Assembly (NCBI RefSeq): GCF_036669915.1 | Contig: NC_089314.1 | Coordinates: forward strand, 31,370,134-31,434,133 | Reading direction: 5' to 3' | Origin: Pocillopora verrucosa | Lineage: Eukaryota > Cnidaria > Anthozoa > Scleractinia > Pocilloporidae | Length of the DNA stretch: 64,000 nucleotides | In this document: piece after piece, positions 33,976 through 46,377 of the stretch | Layout of the letters: the number at the start of each line of letters is the position of its first letter | Numbering within the stretch: the stretch's first letter is position 1 | Notes under the pieces: model-generated | Told to the model about the DNA's origin: nothing | What the model saw: the letters and a program-made list of their open reading frames with translations, nothing else | Database searches by the model: none | Program-made: the position numbers and the translations under genes

Positions 33976-36900
33976 ATTCTTTGTCTTGATAAGATCAGAC
34001 CGCTCTTTTCATTTGATCATTAATCTCAAAGCTAACAACAGTTTGAATGACCTGAATGAAGCACGTTGACTGATATAATTTTTTCGGCTTTTATCAGAGA
34101 GACGATATCAGCATCCGCATAAATTATGTTTAGAAAGTCGAAAGAAAAATATTTGAAACCGCCGTTTTCAATAAAGTTGTTACGTTATTTAGGGCAATTC
34201 AACTAACACATTTTTACGCCTTAAGTTAACAAAGAAACTAAAATACTTTTAGCAAACTGAAATAAAACTGAAACAAGCTTGTACAGAAGACACCACCGAT
34301 GATCCTGATTTCCTTTCTGCAAAAAAAAAAACCCAAAAAAGCTGAACAAAGACAATCAAAAACTTGAGAGAACTTCTTTCATTACAAACGAAGAGCTTTG
34401 CCTTGATATAGTGTGTTTAGTATTGTCTTGACCTCTTTGTTTTACCTTTTTTTCACTGTAATTTTTCCTTTTTCTCTGTCTAGTAACGGAGATGCCCTAA
34501 ACTTTTGATTGGATGATTAATTTTTAGACAAAAATCAGAGATAAAACGAAGTAGAGGATCTAATGATGAAATATGAGATTGCCATTGTTTTCGCTTCCAT
34601 CAAGCTCGTTATTAGTTAATTAATGTTATCAGGCCGCTGCAACATAGATATCTACTGGTCAATTAAGTTTCCAAACTGCACGAAAATTGTTTATTTCATT
34701 GTCAGAAAATGCAACATAGAATACGTGTAGCTTCTGACGATCAGGTATCATAAGTGGGAAAATTATCGGTAGAATAAAATACATCATTTAAAATCTACAT
34801 ATCCAGAGCTTATTCTTCGAATCTCTGATATATCAACAACCAGGATAAAAAATTTAAACTGGCAAGAATTTGAGTAATTCCGCGTAAAGGCACATCCAAA
34901 AAAAGTTTAATTACTGGCTTGATATGAAATCAAGATAACGTTTCAATGTTTCCGATTGATAAAATTTCATTTTTCCTTGTTTGATAAACGTGTACGAAAG
35001 GACCGAAAAATATAACAGCTTTTAATTTGTGAAGCAGCTAATGAAACTTTTGACGCCCTTGAGAGTTGATGAAAGATTCTTTATTTTCCTATTCCAAGGC
35101 CATCCTTTCGTTATCCTTATATTTCAGAAACTAAATCACAAGTATCATTCGAGGGTAGATCTTATTTTACTATCGGTGCAAATGAAACGTACAGGACTTC
35201 ATAAGCATTCGTTGAGTTCTTAGCAATGGATTATGTATGAAACACAGTATTAAATTGGAAAACGCGACTCAGTACTAAAATGGAAGCGACGTCACGTCCC
35301 AAAAGAACCTCTCATTTACTTTTTTATTACGGGCAAGAATATTCATGATAACTCAATACTTTGAACCTCGTTGGCCCCCGATAACCAAACAACTTTAGCT
35401 TGTAACTTTTAGCTTGGGTTTCAACTCCATACAACTGCTTATCAGCACAAAGCAAGAATCATTTTTATATTGGTTTCAAAACCTAATTCATTAATGACAG
35501 TTGAGTGACAAAGACTCAAACCATACTGGAGAAATATATGTTGGTTAGAGTCAGTCGTATGTTTGGAACTGGAGATTTGATCGGTCCAGCAGTTTATGTT
35601 TATGCTTCTAACTTCATTATGTACTAGAGAATCTTGCGCAAACAAATCAAAATTCGGCAATCGACAACCTTCAGTAATTTCCAGCAGTTCCTCGTCTTCA
35701 CTCTGTGTTATTTCTAACTAAATGCTTCTATTGCGCTAGCCTATACATCTTGGCGCTTTCTTCGTTAGTACCACATCCGTTCTGGTAATAGTATTCGCGA
35801 TCTATAATATTTCATCTGCTATCAAAAACCTTTTGAATGTGACAAAACATCCGACCCGTGCCAAACTTACTGTCGGATCTTCCGTTTTCGGAAAGAATCC
35901 TTACAACGCCACCGCTCTGTGTGCAACGCAAGACACTTTATATGTCATTCCACAGCTGCTAAATTCACAAGCGTTGATGGAAAATTTGGTTTGAGGTTAA
36001 AGTTGAATCTCAAAATATTTTCAAATTCGCCAGCCTGCATGGCTTCTTCGGCAAGTCTATCTCTTTTAGTTAAACATGCTCAACCATCTAGGAATGGATA
36101 AGACTAAGCGATGATCACCTGCCTAAAACGCGAAACAAAAATAAGTTTTGAGCCGAGAAAAGATTTACCACTAGTGCAAGATTCTAAATATAGAACTAAC
36201 CCCGCGCTCAATCTGAAATATATACATAATGTGCCTTGTATGTTAAATATCAATATTACCTTTCACTAAAGCTAAGTGAAGTTCTTGTGTGCTTATTCGT
36301 CATGATATAAAATTTAAGTTTGTTTTAAATCGTACTACAACAAAGAAACAAGTTTACAATTATATATAACGTGTACATAAATACATTTAATGCAGGAATA
36401 ACGCCTTTGACGACATTCTCCGAATGGCATTTGGAAGTTCAGATAGAAATCATGTGTGAGTACTAAATACAGTCAATGAGAATTTTTTCGAGTTGAGTTT
36501 TCCAACCTCTCGGGAAAATTAAAAAAATCGTTGGCTTTGCAATTAACGATGTATTAGTTGCGGAAAATAGGTCAAAATGCAATTGGGCGTTAATTAAGCG
36601 CCATTTGACGAGGAAGTAATATTGAACAAGTCAAGGAAACGAAATCTTATCTACAACGCCTTTGTGGATTTCGTTATCGACTAATTTTGCCAATGTTTCC
36701 ATTTCCTTAGCACAGACCACAGATGTCTTTCTTGTCATGACTGGAGACAGCTATACGAAATTCAGTGCGTGATCAAAAAAGAAATTCAAAATTTTCAACT
36801 AGTAGTCGTTATCATTTCCGTTCATTAAACCTGAAAAATTTTCCAAATCCATTTTACCTCATCTTCTCGATCGAAATTATGGATGAATCTTAAATGTAAA

Positions 36901-37622
36901 CTGAGATGCTGACACGACTCGGAGGCGACTTGAAACACCAGTAAAGAGTCTAAAGCCTTGAAGTGAAAGTAAATAAATACTGGAAATAAATACAATGTCA
37001 TATTAATATTATTAACTTAGTTTTAAAGCTAGTATTTCAATTAAAAGCAATTTTCCGCTGTAACGCTGAAACCGTCAAAGACGCAAAAAATCGTTACTTA
37101 GATCCTATCACCAACGTTCACAGAAATTTGTTTCTGCCCTTTACTTCGAATTCAATATTTTGTCTGTCTGGCTGTTTCTTGTCTGTCTTTCCGTCCATCT
37201 ATTAGACTACATGTCCGACCTAACCGTCCGTCCTTCTGTACATCCGTTTGTCCTCTAAATCAATGCAAATAATAGAACGTTAGTTCAGTAATTCGGTCGT
37301 TGAAAGTCTGAAAACAGACTCTTTTGTTTACTAGATGATGTGTTTTAAGTTATGTTGCTGGTAGCGGAACTTCAGGATGGTAAGTATGGCGTTGGATCTG
37401 AGCGCTCCCAAGATTTTCATTTTCACCTTTGTTTCCTTTTTCTGTCAATACCTTTTTTTTCTTCTTTTTTTTCTCCACCTGTTTTTAGTTTCTTCAAGAA
37501 ATTCAAATCTATTGTTAGCTCTGAGGACGTTACTTACAGCCTTTTAATCCAAGTTTTGACAACATAAGTCAAACTTTCTCTCTTCACAGTGACAACAATG
37601 AAAAACAATTAGAGAACATTCT
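33976..37622. other. Intergenic, NP1 to gene H
   Basis: No supported gene. A minus-strand open stretch at about 35930-36060 reads DRLAEEAMQAGEFENILRF and onwards, but has an upstream stop and no acceptor. Frames at 35029-35223 (+), 35442-35660 (-) and 37352-37567 (+) are unsupported. Confidence 0.45.
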
Positions 37623-37630
37623 TATAAAAA
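37623..37630 (+). promoter_or_regulatory. TATA box of peptide gene H
   Basis: CTTATAAAAATGCG, 97 bp upstream of the gene H ATG. Confidence 0.6.
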
Positions 37631-37719
37631 TGCGCTACAATGCTCATCAAACGACGTGGCATGAAAAGGGAGGATCAATTTTTCCTCTTGCTTAGAACAA
37701 TTTCCACTACCAAGCCAAG

Positions 37720-38731
37720 ATGAACACAATAATTCTGGCCCTGGAAGGTTTGATTCTGGTAACTTGCTTTTTCCGAGCAGTAGATGGTTTTTCACCCTAC
37801 ATGACAAAGCCCAAGGGCGATGTAAGTGGCCCTGATGATCGTCAGATAAAGGTAAAAAATGAATTATGAACAATTGTAGTTCAAACATTAACTTGACATA
37901 ACTAAATGCAATCAACGATCGGCCTTAAAATTTGCTTAAGCTAAAGTATTGGTTAACCAATGTGTTGAACATTCTAAACGATAACGGCGAAGTGGTGAAG
38001 TGGTCAAGGCCATCGTAAGCTGTAACGTACTCATTAAAGCATAAGTATCCCCTCAAATTTTTTTTATTTTTGCTAAAATAGTTTGTGGTGCCTGATTGTT
38101 ATAATCCATTTGTTCTTATTTTAAAGCGAGTTTCTGGCCGCCGACTCAGCCTTGTTTTCTTGATTATTTACAGTATGTAAATATCTCGTGTACTTTTGAG
38201 TGTACTTTTTTGAAAGACATCCCCATTTCAGTTTGAAGTCCCGCAAAGAATTATAAGAGTGTGCTGTGACAGATCATTGTCTTCGACCAATCATGGAGCA
38301 CGGAGTATTTATCTGTTTGAGTCACTGCATCGCCATTAAACCTGCATTAGCCATTTTTTGTCAGTCAAATATTAAGAGCTATTCTGTTTTGTTTCAGCTA
38401 GAAAACTGGTGCCATCTTCCATTTATCTAAAACCTCACGCTTTCTAGATAACACCAAAGTTTTACCTTTCGTTATGGAATTTACCTTTTTCCTGACTCAC
38501 GTGACTCACCCTGAAACTGTTTTATCGTCATGTTCGAATGCCGGACATTTCTCGTTAATTTTCAATTATCTGTATTATTTTCACTCTCAGCGCCATCCCA
38601 GCAGATATTACCAGATTGAAAAAGAGGGTCGTAAGAGAGAGACTGATGCTGAAACTATCCTGCAGAATGGAGGCGACAGCCAAGTGCGCACGCGCAAGAA
38701 GCGACGTTCTTTCTCCTATTTGACGCTCTGA
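37720..38731 (+). CDS. Peptide gene H: FSPY secreted peptide precursor with basic 141 bp exon 2
   Basis: Exon 1 starts at 37720. Signal peptide is 1-23 (ends FRAVDG) and the mature part begins FSPYMTKPKGD. Two phase-0 donors are possible: GGCGAT|GTAAGT (end 37821, better consensus) or ATAAAG|GTAAAA (end 37851, adding VSGPDDRQIK, a Lys-ended exon as in genes A and I). Exon 2 is 38591-38731 (46 codons plus stop) after TTTTCACTCTCAG. It reads RHPSRYYQIEKEGRKRETDA, then ETILQNGGDS, QVRTRKKRRS and FSYLTL. It is strongly basic, Cys-free, with several dibasic or polybasic sites, and identical in length to exon 2 of gene A. Protein 80 or 90 residues. PSR[F/Y] near the start of exon 2 is shared with gene A. 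Function unknown; probably a multi-peptide prohormone. Confidence 0.75.
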
Positions 38732-41700
38732 TGCAAGTTGATATAAACCATAATGATCTAATAACAAAGGCTTTGAAACATTAGTTATGAAGAGAAGTGA
38801 ATTAATTCAAGCTCAAACTAGCTTAAGCAATATGAATAGCCTCCGAAAAGAAAGGCAAGAGTTTTATTTGCAGAATTATTAAAAATATTTGCAATATTAT
38901 AAAGAAATAAAGTGGGACCTAATAAACTCACCAGTGTTGGCAATTTTTTTAAACCACGCAAATTCGCTGTACGAAAACGTATTAAGCTGCACGCAATGCA
39001 TTCTGTCGAAAATTTCGTCTACATATCTTTTGTCTAAGCTGAGAAATGTGGAAAATCTTGAAACCCTACCTCAACTTCACCTGAAAGGTGGGCATTTGCG
39101 CATTCAGTTGAGCCCGCGTTAGACTAGAGATCGCATGTCGCGACAATATTTCAGTGGCGTTCGCAAACTTCTTCCCAGTGGGAACATGGGAAAAGACTCT
39201 TGATGGATAATTTTCACTTCAGCGTGGCTGTGAGCTACTCTCGTTGAAATCTGAACAGAGTGCGTGGAATTCCGAGTTGAGCTGTTATAAGCGAACAGAC
39301 AATCAGGGGCAAAGCTGTTGTGTATTTTACCTGGAAATTTCAAGAACAAAATGAGAACATTTGTCTTGCCTCTGAACTGATTTGAATGAAATAATCACCA
39401 TAAACACATGTATGATTACTGACTGAATTGGACTCCACTCGTTCCTAATACCATTATTAATAACGATAACTTATTCATATGGTACCATTCCTAATCTTAC
39501 GGTGCGTGAAAATTTTATCCCAACAAGCTGTTATGACCCAAAGAAAATTTAAACTTGCGTAGAGCCACCTTAGACCGAGGAAGAAGTACAGAATGGGACT
39601 GAACTAAACAGAACAGTTGAATGAAGCAAGCACCCATGACGGCGCATAAAATAAAGACAGACTGAGAACGTAGATTATTAACCATATACGTTAAAGTACA
39701 ATTCCGCAGACGCAAATCTCTGATTATAAAATTACACTTCGAGCAAAGTTTAATCGAAAAAAACTCCTCATTTAGCATTTTAGGTCCGAGGCTGGTTTTG
39801 TTTTAAGTCCGGCATATTTTGGTTGATTTGCCTTCTTCGTGAATGCAAAACTTTTCCGGAGAACAACATTCAAAGCCGAGACATATCAGAACTACTTACA
39901 TTTTTCTCTGTTCCACTTGCTACATACCGCTACTGATGACAATGGACACCCTAAATGACAATAAAAAGAGAACATAACCTAGTTCATAACAACGTATGAT
40001 TTTAATATGTTTTCCCACAGTAGAAATTTCAAAGTTCATAGAAGCCGGAATAGGTCTGATATGAAATGCGTGCACGTGATTATTCATGTAGCAGTCATTT
40101 TGGAGGCGTACGATGAATTAATTTGCTGGTCTGCGGCTGAAAAAGGAATTTTAGGGTAGATTTCAACTTTTCATAGCGTGGGTGCATGAGATCGTACAAG
40201 AAAATCGATTCAACATTGATTCTCAGAAAATCACTTTTTTTTCATTATTTAAAAGAGCAGTTGTATTGTTTCAATTTTTACCGACTTTAACGTTCATTCG
40301 ATAGTTCTCACTCTAGATGCTTCAGATTGCACTTGCAGTTGTCTCATAATCACGAATGAAACATGCCTGTTTTGTTAAAAAATTTAAGGAAATCACCAAT
40401 TAGTCTACACCCTTTCTTTATTTGTAATCATTTCCTGATTGTTTAAAGTCGAAACGAAATTATATATTTTCACTGAAAGCCGGTAGCTGACAGTTTCCTC
40501 GGCACAACTATCATCCACAAATAATAAGTATTGCAGTAAACCGCGAAGATTTTCCAAATATGATTACATAGTAATTGATGTCAGGGACAAAATTTCGATC
40601 GTTGGACAAAGAAAACTGTAAAATGTCGATGGTACTGCTAAAAAACTCGGAGATAGATACGTATGTATCAGTGCATGTTATTAGCTGACTAAAAATTTCA
40701 GCAGCTATTCCACTCAACTATGCTTAAGGACCCTCTTAGTACAGGGATAACGCTCATGCAGGAATCAATATTTTGTTCAATTTCATAGAATAATTGATAC
40801 GTGACGGTAATGATATTCACGCAATTTATTGTGTACATTGTAAGTGTTACGATGAATTTTTTTAACCCCAGAAAACATTTTGCTGTAAGATTTACGCGAA
40901 AGACATAGCATCAGACAACATATTGAAATAGTTTTTTTGAGAAGTATGATACATCCAGCTTGCAAGTCATTCTTTAGGTAAGGGAACAAAAACAGGAAGA
41001 GCAAAGTTAAGCTCAGAAAAAATGAGTCCAATTAATTACCGAACAGAAATATGAAACTTTGAAATTGGGTTTTTGACAAACCGGCTCCACAAATGTAGAA
41101 AACTTCCTCGCTCCCATGTAGGGGAACAAAGAAGACCTAAGGTCTTGTCGGCACCATTCCGCTTGCGCTCTTAATGGTAAGCCGATTTTTATGTTGCCTG
41201 ATCACGACTTTTCATCCACAGTGTAATATGATTCATCATGACAAAAGTTTAATAAAAATGATAATAAGGAATAGATGAGTCCACGCGGAGTGGGGCAAAT
41301 AATCTAGGAAGGAAGGAATAATGATATGTTCCCGGTAATTATTTCCTTTACTTGGAGTGAAGAAATCAGGGCATAGGAAACACAAAATTATGAAGCTATA
41401 TAATTCCATTTAATTCTAAACTTCCTCGGTTTGCTGTGAGAATATGGTCGCAGACAGACCTCTTTGCCAAGTTTGTACTTTATGCCAAATTAGCTTTTTA
41501 CATGAGATACTAAGAAATGAAATGCACTTCCTTTGCTTTGTTAAGTTTGACATGAGCTTTCTATAACGCAAGAAATTCTTTCTGTTTATCGTATCAATTT
41601 CCCTTTCGGCATCTTCAAGTCTGTACAGCCCATAATTAAAACATGAATTTAAAACTCAAGAGATTTCCTGTACAAAAGCAACTACGTAATAATCTTATCT

Positions 41701-41770
41701 CATTTAACTTTCGCTAAGACGACGAAATACGATCTAGACCATATATAAATTTGATCAGGACAAGGATTCT
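38732..41770. other. Intergenic, gene H to NP2, with one doubtful peptide gene
   Basis: On the minus strand, 39586-39678 could be an exon 1 (MVNNLRSQSVFILCAVMG, a hydrophobic run to VQSHSVLLPRSK, donor TCTAAG|GTGGCT). TTTTATAATC lies upstream near 39724. An open terminal stretch at 39119-39330 follows the acceptor AATTTCCAG, but its long frame is out of phase with that donor. I do not call it as a gene. Nothing else is supported. Confidence 0.4.
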
Positions 41771-41873
41771 TATAAAGGGAATTCTCTGAAGTTAGGCTTT
41801 TAAGACAGTAGTAACCGTGGCTCGGAGCAGATCTTTCTTATCTAAAAGGCAACATTGCGGCTTGATTGATAAG
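41771..41873 (+). promoter_or_regulatory. NP2 promoter and 5' UTR exon
   Basis: TATAAAGGG at 41771. A leader of about 75 bp ends in a donor TGATAAG|GTAGGTC (exon end 41873). The intron (41874-42309) ends TTTTAG one base before the ATG. This is the same arrangement as NP1. An (AT)n tract lies in the intron at about 42222-42257. Confidence 0.55.
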
Positions 41874-42310
41874 GTAGGTCATTTGTCATACGTCAGTGAC
41901 ACTTCTTTTCGATGTACGAGGTAACACTCCAGTATAGACGCTTCCACTTAAAACAGACAAAAGTATTTCCTTACACCTTTAAGATTCGGGACCTGAAATA
42001 TAAGATCCAGTCAGTCTAAATTTGCTTTCCTTTTTGGTTTCATCCATATTCGGCCTATTTACGACGCCTTGGTCGTAAAAATTTCATAACTTTAAACCTT
42101 CAACATATCCATTTTTGCACAGAATTAAGTAAAACGAATCATACATGTCGGTAAAATATAGCATTCATACATGGGTCATGTTCGTTAAACGCAGTAAAGC
42201 ATACACTTCTAGAAATTTATATATACATATACATATAATATATATATATATATATATTGTCTCCTTATGAAAGCAAATCAAACCAGAGGTTTTTTCCTTG
42301 ATCTTTTAGC

Positions 42311-42658
42311 ATGGCTCTGCTGCTTATTCTGTTACAAATATCACTGGTGTGGCAACAAATTGTGTATTCGGGAGAACAGAAAAAAGGAAATGATGCAGTA
42401 AATCCGCAGTCTGGCGTTCAAATCTCGGAATTTGGAAAAAGAAAAACTTTTTCCGATGCAGAAATTCCACAGTCCATCTCTAGGATGAATTCCTGGAAAG
42501 GAAAACGAGGAAAAATGTCTGGTGCAGACATTCCACCGTCCATCTTTAGGACGAATTCCTGGGAAGGAAAACGAGAAACAATGTCTGGTGCAGACATTCC
42601 ACCGTCCATATTCAAAAAACCAGGGCTTGGGAAAAGAGACCCAGCTGTGTCTGATTAA
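42311..42658 (+). CDS. NP2: neuropeptide-type precursor with four diverged GKR-ended units
   Basis: Single coding exon, 115 residues. Signal peptide MALLLILLQISLVWQQIVYS matches that of NP1 (LLxILLQISLxW), and the following EQKKGNDAV parallels EEKRGDDAA. Four peptide units end in GKR: ...SGVQISEF-GKR; ...EIPQSISRMNSWK-GKR; ...DIPPSIFRTNSWE-GKR; ...DIPPSIFKKPGL-GKR. Three carry an acidic residue directly before I-P-[P/Q], the same core as NP1 ([V/I]PPNVF). Predicted mature amides, by family rules: IPQSISRMNSWK-NH2, IPPSIFRTNSWE-NH2, IPPSIFKKPGL-NH2. So one signal peptide scaffold now carries unlike C-termini. The ATG directly follows an acceptor (TCTTTTAG|CATG), as in NP1. Receptor and function unknown. 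Confidence 0.82.
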   Translation: MALLLILLQISLVWQQIVYSGEQKKGNDAVNPQSGVQISEFGKRKTFSDAEIPQSISRMNSWKGKRGKMSGADIPPSIFRTNSWEGKRETMSGADIPPSIFKKPGLGKRDPAVSD

Positions 42659-44822
42659 GCTGCTCTGTCTCTAGTTTAAGAGCGTTTGGAGGTTATAATT
42701 TCCCTTTCAGCATACCAGAAGATTATTTAGACTAAGATGGACCCTAACAGTCACCAGACACAGATAGAAACTTTAGAACGCTTCGGTTAGACTTAAAACT
42801 CCCTTAACAAACTAATGTGTTATGTCTTCGTAGAGATGGGAGATAAAAAGTTTGAAATGCGACGGTCTTTGTTTTGTCTTCTTTCTCAGAAATATTTACT
42901 TTTTTTACGTTTGTTTAACAAGATTTCCATAATTCCAATGTGAAGGAAGAAGATCGCTGAAATCGTTAATAGGAAAGTTTTTATTGTGATTTTAGTCATT
43001 TGACCTAATGATTGAGTATGGTGCGTGACGTCATTATTAGGTTCCACGATGAAATTTGTCCAGCATGTCACTTGGATCAGCAAAATCTTCTGTTTTTAAG
43101 TATGCAAGATCTAGCTGAAAGGCTTCCTTCTCAGTTTCTTAATGCAGCCAGAAAGAATTAAACTGAGGTCCGTAACAAACAGCGAGATCAACTCGTGAAG
43201 AGGGGGGGCACTGGGGTCCTCTTAGAAACCGCAAAACCGTAGCCGGAAAAATCATCTAAAACCGCAAAACCGCAAAAGAGAAAAAAAAACTGATCAAAAC
43301 CAAAAACCGCATGAAGTTCTCGCCGCCTTTCCCCTCCTCGTAAAGAAACGCTACACAATCCATGATTGCCTCTTGAGGTCCTTGAGCTTCTTCCGTCGCC
43401 AGCGCTTGAGGCACATTGGAAGCCATAGTTTGCTAACCGATCAACGTTAGTGCTACACATTGTAAGGTTAAAAAGTCTTAGGCGCTATTCGAGACGCGTA
43501 ACCACCGACGGATCCCTAAGATATTTCATTTATTCGAAGTTATTTTGGTGACATTTGGTTTGTCACACCTTCCTCTCAATAACATTTGCGTTTACGCTGC
43601 TAATCGAGATAACTGAGGGTGCATAAGTGCCACTTAGATCGATCGAAGAGAAGCTGGAACCCGAATAGTAAAAACCAAAAACCACATTGGATAACAAATC
43701 CAAAAACCCGTTAGTATTTTTGACAATAACTCAAAACCAAATGCCAAAAAAACTGAAAAACCGGAAACCGCGGTTTTATGGCGCTAAAACGAAAAACCGA
43801 TTTAAACAAAAGCTGAAACCGCAAAACTGAAAATCCAATGCCCCCCTCCGTGAATTTTGGATTTTCCGTCTGAGCTTGATGGTTTGAAGAAATGTCACAA
43901 GGAAACTATATTTACAAGCCTGAGATTTTCAGGAACAAAACAATATCATTTTCTTTATAAGTTGCGTCTCTTTAGGAGGCTCTGGTTCTTACATACAGGG
44001 TTTCACAATTACAGGGAAAAACAGCTATTGCGACATGCTTCCCTGAGGTGTCTCTCCTCAGCACTGGACAATCAAGCTTGCGTAAAAAAGCGCTTGGCGC
44101 TATATTTTTTTCCACCAAGCAATCCGCCACCCGCCTTTTCCGCACCCCGCATCGAGAGCAGATGCGCACTATTTCATTAAAATGTTGAAAAAATCGTAGA
44201 TTTATCAATTTTGACGACCGGTAACTGATTGTTTGTCATTGTACACATACATAAGGATCCCATTTTTCTAAAACTCAAGAGGCCCCGATTCTTTTGCATA
44301 TGAGGTCAGTGCTTGATTTGCCAAACTCAAGCCAGGAGTCCATTAATCTGCAATGTTTTATTTGCAGGTTTTTACTCAAAGGCGATCATTCGGATGTTAA
44401 TTATAACCATATCTGCTGGAATCCATAAATGAGATAATTTGGTTTAGTCAATTGGGTTGATAATGCAAATTGGCCGACGTATGGCAAGTTTTAAAGCTGA
44501 CGTTTCGAGCGTTGGCCCTTCGTCAAAGCGAAGGTTTGATTCCCCATCGACGTAGCAACACAGTTTTTTTAGAAACTTACCCCCTTTATTCATTTATCCA
44601 TAAAACGAAGCCACAAACTCGTAAACGCGGGGTTTTTTCTTTGTAGCATTTGTTAATTTATTTTATTGGCAGTTTCATCGGGTAGCATTCGTTTAATTTA
44701 TGCTAACATAAAATGCCAGCAACTCCAAAGAAGAATATCACGATATTCAGCTTAATATTGTGTTCCTAATGTCCCCTACGCAGCTCGTTTGATAGTTATC
44801 AACATTGTGAACACGTAACTAT
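42659..44822. other. Intergenic with repeat remnants
   Basis: AAACCGCAAAACCG-type short repeats lie at about 43225-43310 and again at 43670-43840, enclosing about 400 bp; this looks like a low-copy dispersed repeat. Open frames at 43188-43460 (-), 43857-44180 (+) and 43972-44208 (-) fall in or next to it and are not supported as genes. A hammerhead-like motif lies at 44487-44540. Confidence 0.45.
44487..44540 (-). ncRNA. Degenerate hammerhead-like motif
   Basis: The minus strand reads TTGACGA, GGGC-CAAC-GCTC (stem II), GAAACGTC^AGC. The core has one change (C3 to T). Stem III is the palindrome ACGT, which could pair only between two molecules, as described for dimeric hammerheads of Penelope-like elements. 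AGC after the cleavage site pairs with GCT before the core (stem I). Confidence 0.45.
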
Positions 44823-46377
44823 TTAAGACAGGAATCTTCCCCTTGCTGTATAGTTCTCTTCTTCCAAAGACCTCTTGGACTCTGGGCAGTGAGTTCTTGC
44901 AGCTGAACAAATTGCTTCAAGGCTTTGATCATTCTGTTGGACAGATCACAAAAAAGGAAATGCTGGTTTAAAGTCATAACCAATGAGAATATTCTTAAAT
45001 GAAGAATAAAGGAATTCTATAGCACCATATCCATGAGCTCATAGCTCTTAAAATTAAACAGTTCAAACAGAATTTAGCTTCAAAAATTTACATCAGTGAA
45101 GAAAACTAAATTCTAAAAAAACATCTCCTTTCTTAAATCTTAGAATGTTCATGCATATGTTATAGTATTTACTTTGAATTTAATTTTGAGTTATATAGAA
45201 TACCTGAAAATTAGCTGGTGTCTCATTTCATTATGTAATGTCACAACTGAATAGCTAAGCTTAGGACATAATAAACTTGTGTTGTTGTTGTCGTTGTTGA
45301 AACGTTTTATACCATACACATATAGTTCCGGAGAGCCGTTTGCAACTTTCCTAGTTCTTTTTTTTTTTTAATTTTCCTGTCAAGATTTTTTTACGATTAC
45401 CTTTTGTATTTTGCCACTTATGTCATTTTTAAGGTATGGATGTCCTAAATCGTACTTGATGCTTTTGTACAATATCTCTTTTTCACCCCGTAGTCTGAAG
45501 TGGATCATAAAGAGAGAGTAGTGCGTCACAACTAAGCTTAAAAGTAAATCCAGTATCTTTTTATTTTGTTGGTATGCAAATCCAAAGGGACACTTTGTTC
45601 TCTCATTACTCTACTTATCTTCATCACAGATTCCTATCGTATTTCCTTAATGCACGAAAGGTTGATATTTAACGTATCCTCGTTTTTCCGGGACTATACA
45701 TAGGAAAGCAAGGCGTACAAAGCTATTTTTAATCGAGCCACGAATTCATGAGTTAATTTTAATATTTGGGCGTAACACCCGCTTACCACAAACTCTGCCA
45801 GACAAAATATCGTGATATAACATATTGTAAAACCTGAGTAGAAAGGCCAACTTCCTGAATCGAGGATAAAATTGAATTTGGTTTAGGATACATTTTTTAG
45901 TGAATTAGGAAACAAAATCATATCACTGTACACTCTACAATTGTTGAAACCGGCAGCCTGGAGTGTTATACATTTACTTTTGATGAATGCTAGAAACTTT
46001 TTCCAAAGCCTGATCTGATGTTATGTCTAGCTTTTCCTGTGTAAAATAATTATTACGGAAGCATTTTCAAGAAAGATGGCGCTATTATCACCAGTAATAT
46101 AAGGTTCGGTAAGAGTTGCGACCACCTCGGCAGAAATTTCGTTTGATAAACTCAAGATTATAATTTGACTAAGGAAATATGTTACGTGATGTTATCGGAT
46201 TTGGTTTTTAAACTTAAGTTTGACCAAGCAACTGTGTTCGATTCTACAATATACCTGCTTTCGTACTTTAGATCTTTTGCCTTTATAGCCTCCTGAACCA
46301 GCCGTAAACGCCTCACATTGAGTTGTTAGGACAGTCACAAGAAGGAGGGTTATAAACAGGAACCTCATGGAGCACAT
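44823..46377 (-). CDS. Peptide gene F: FTAGSGGYK-amide precursor with C-x6-C exon
   Basis: Exons 46255-46377 (41 codons) and 44823-44933 (36 codons plus stop), phase 0 (AAGCAG|GTATAT ... GTCCAACAG|AATGAT); 77 residues. The signal peptide is 1-23 (ends TQCEA). The mature N-terminus is FTAGSGGYK-GKR-SKVRKQ. GKR predicts the amide FTAGSGGYK-NH2 (inference). Exon 2 reads NDQSLEAICSAARTHCPESK, then RSLEEENYTARGRFLS. The first Cys is codon 9 of the exon, the second six later (Cys50, Cys57), followed by a KR site. LEAICSAARTHC is close to gene B (LESMCRAAREHC). Two in-frame ATGs exist (46377 and 46368); the first is used here, and either gives a good signal peptide. No clear TATA box; a TATTTAA is near 46475. 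Confidence 0.8.

Noticed and set aside
35930-36060. Minus-strand stretch DRLAEEAMQAGEFEN, resembling a DUF1992-type motif
   Set aside because: Closed by an upstream stop with no acceptor, and only a few residues match; not enough for a gene or pseudogene call.
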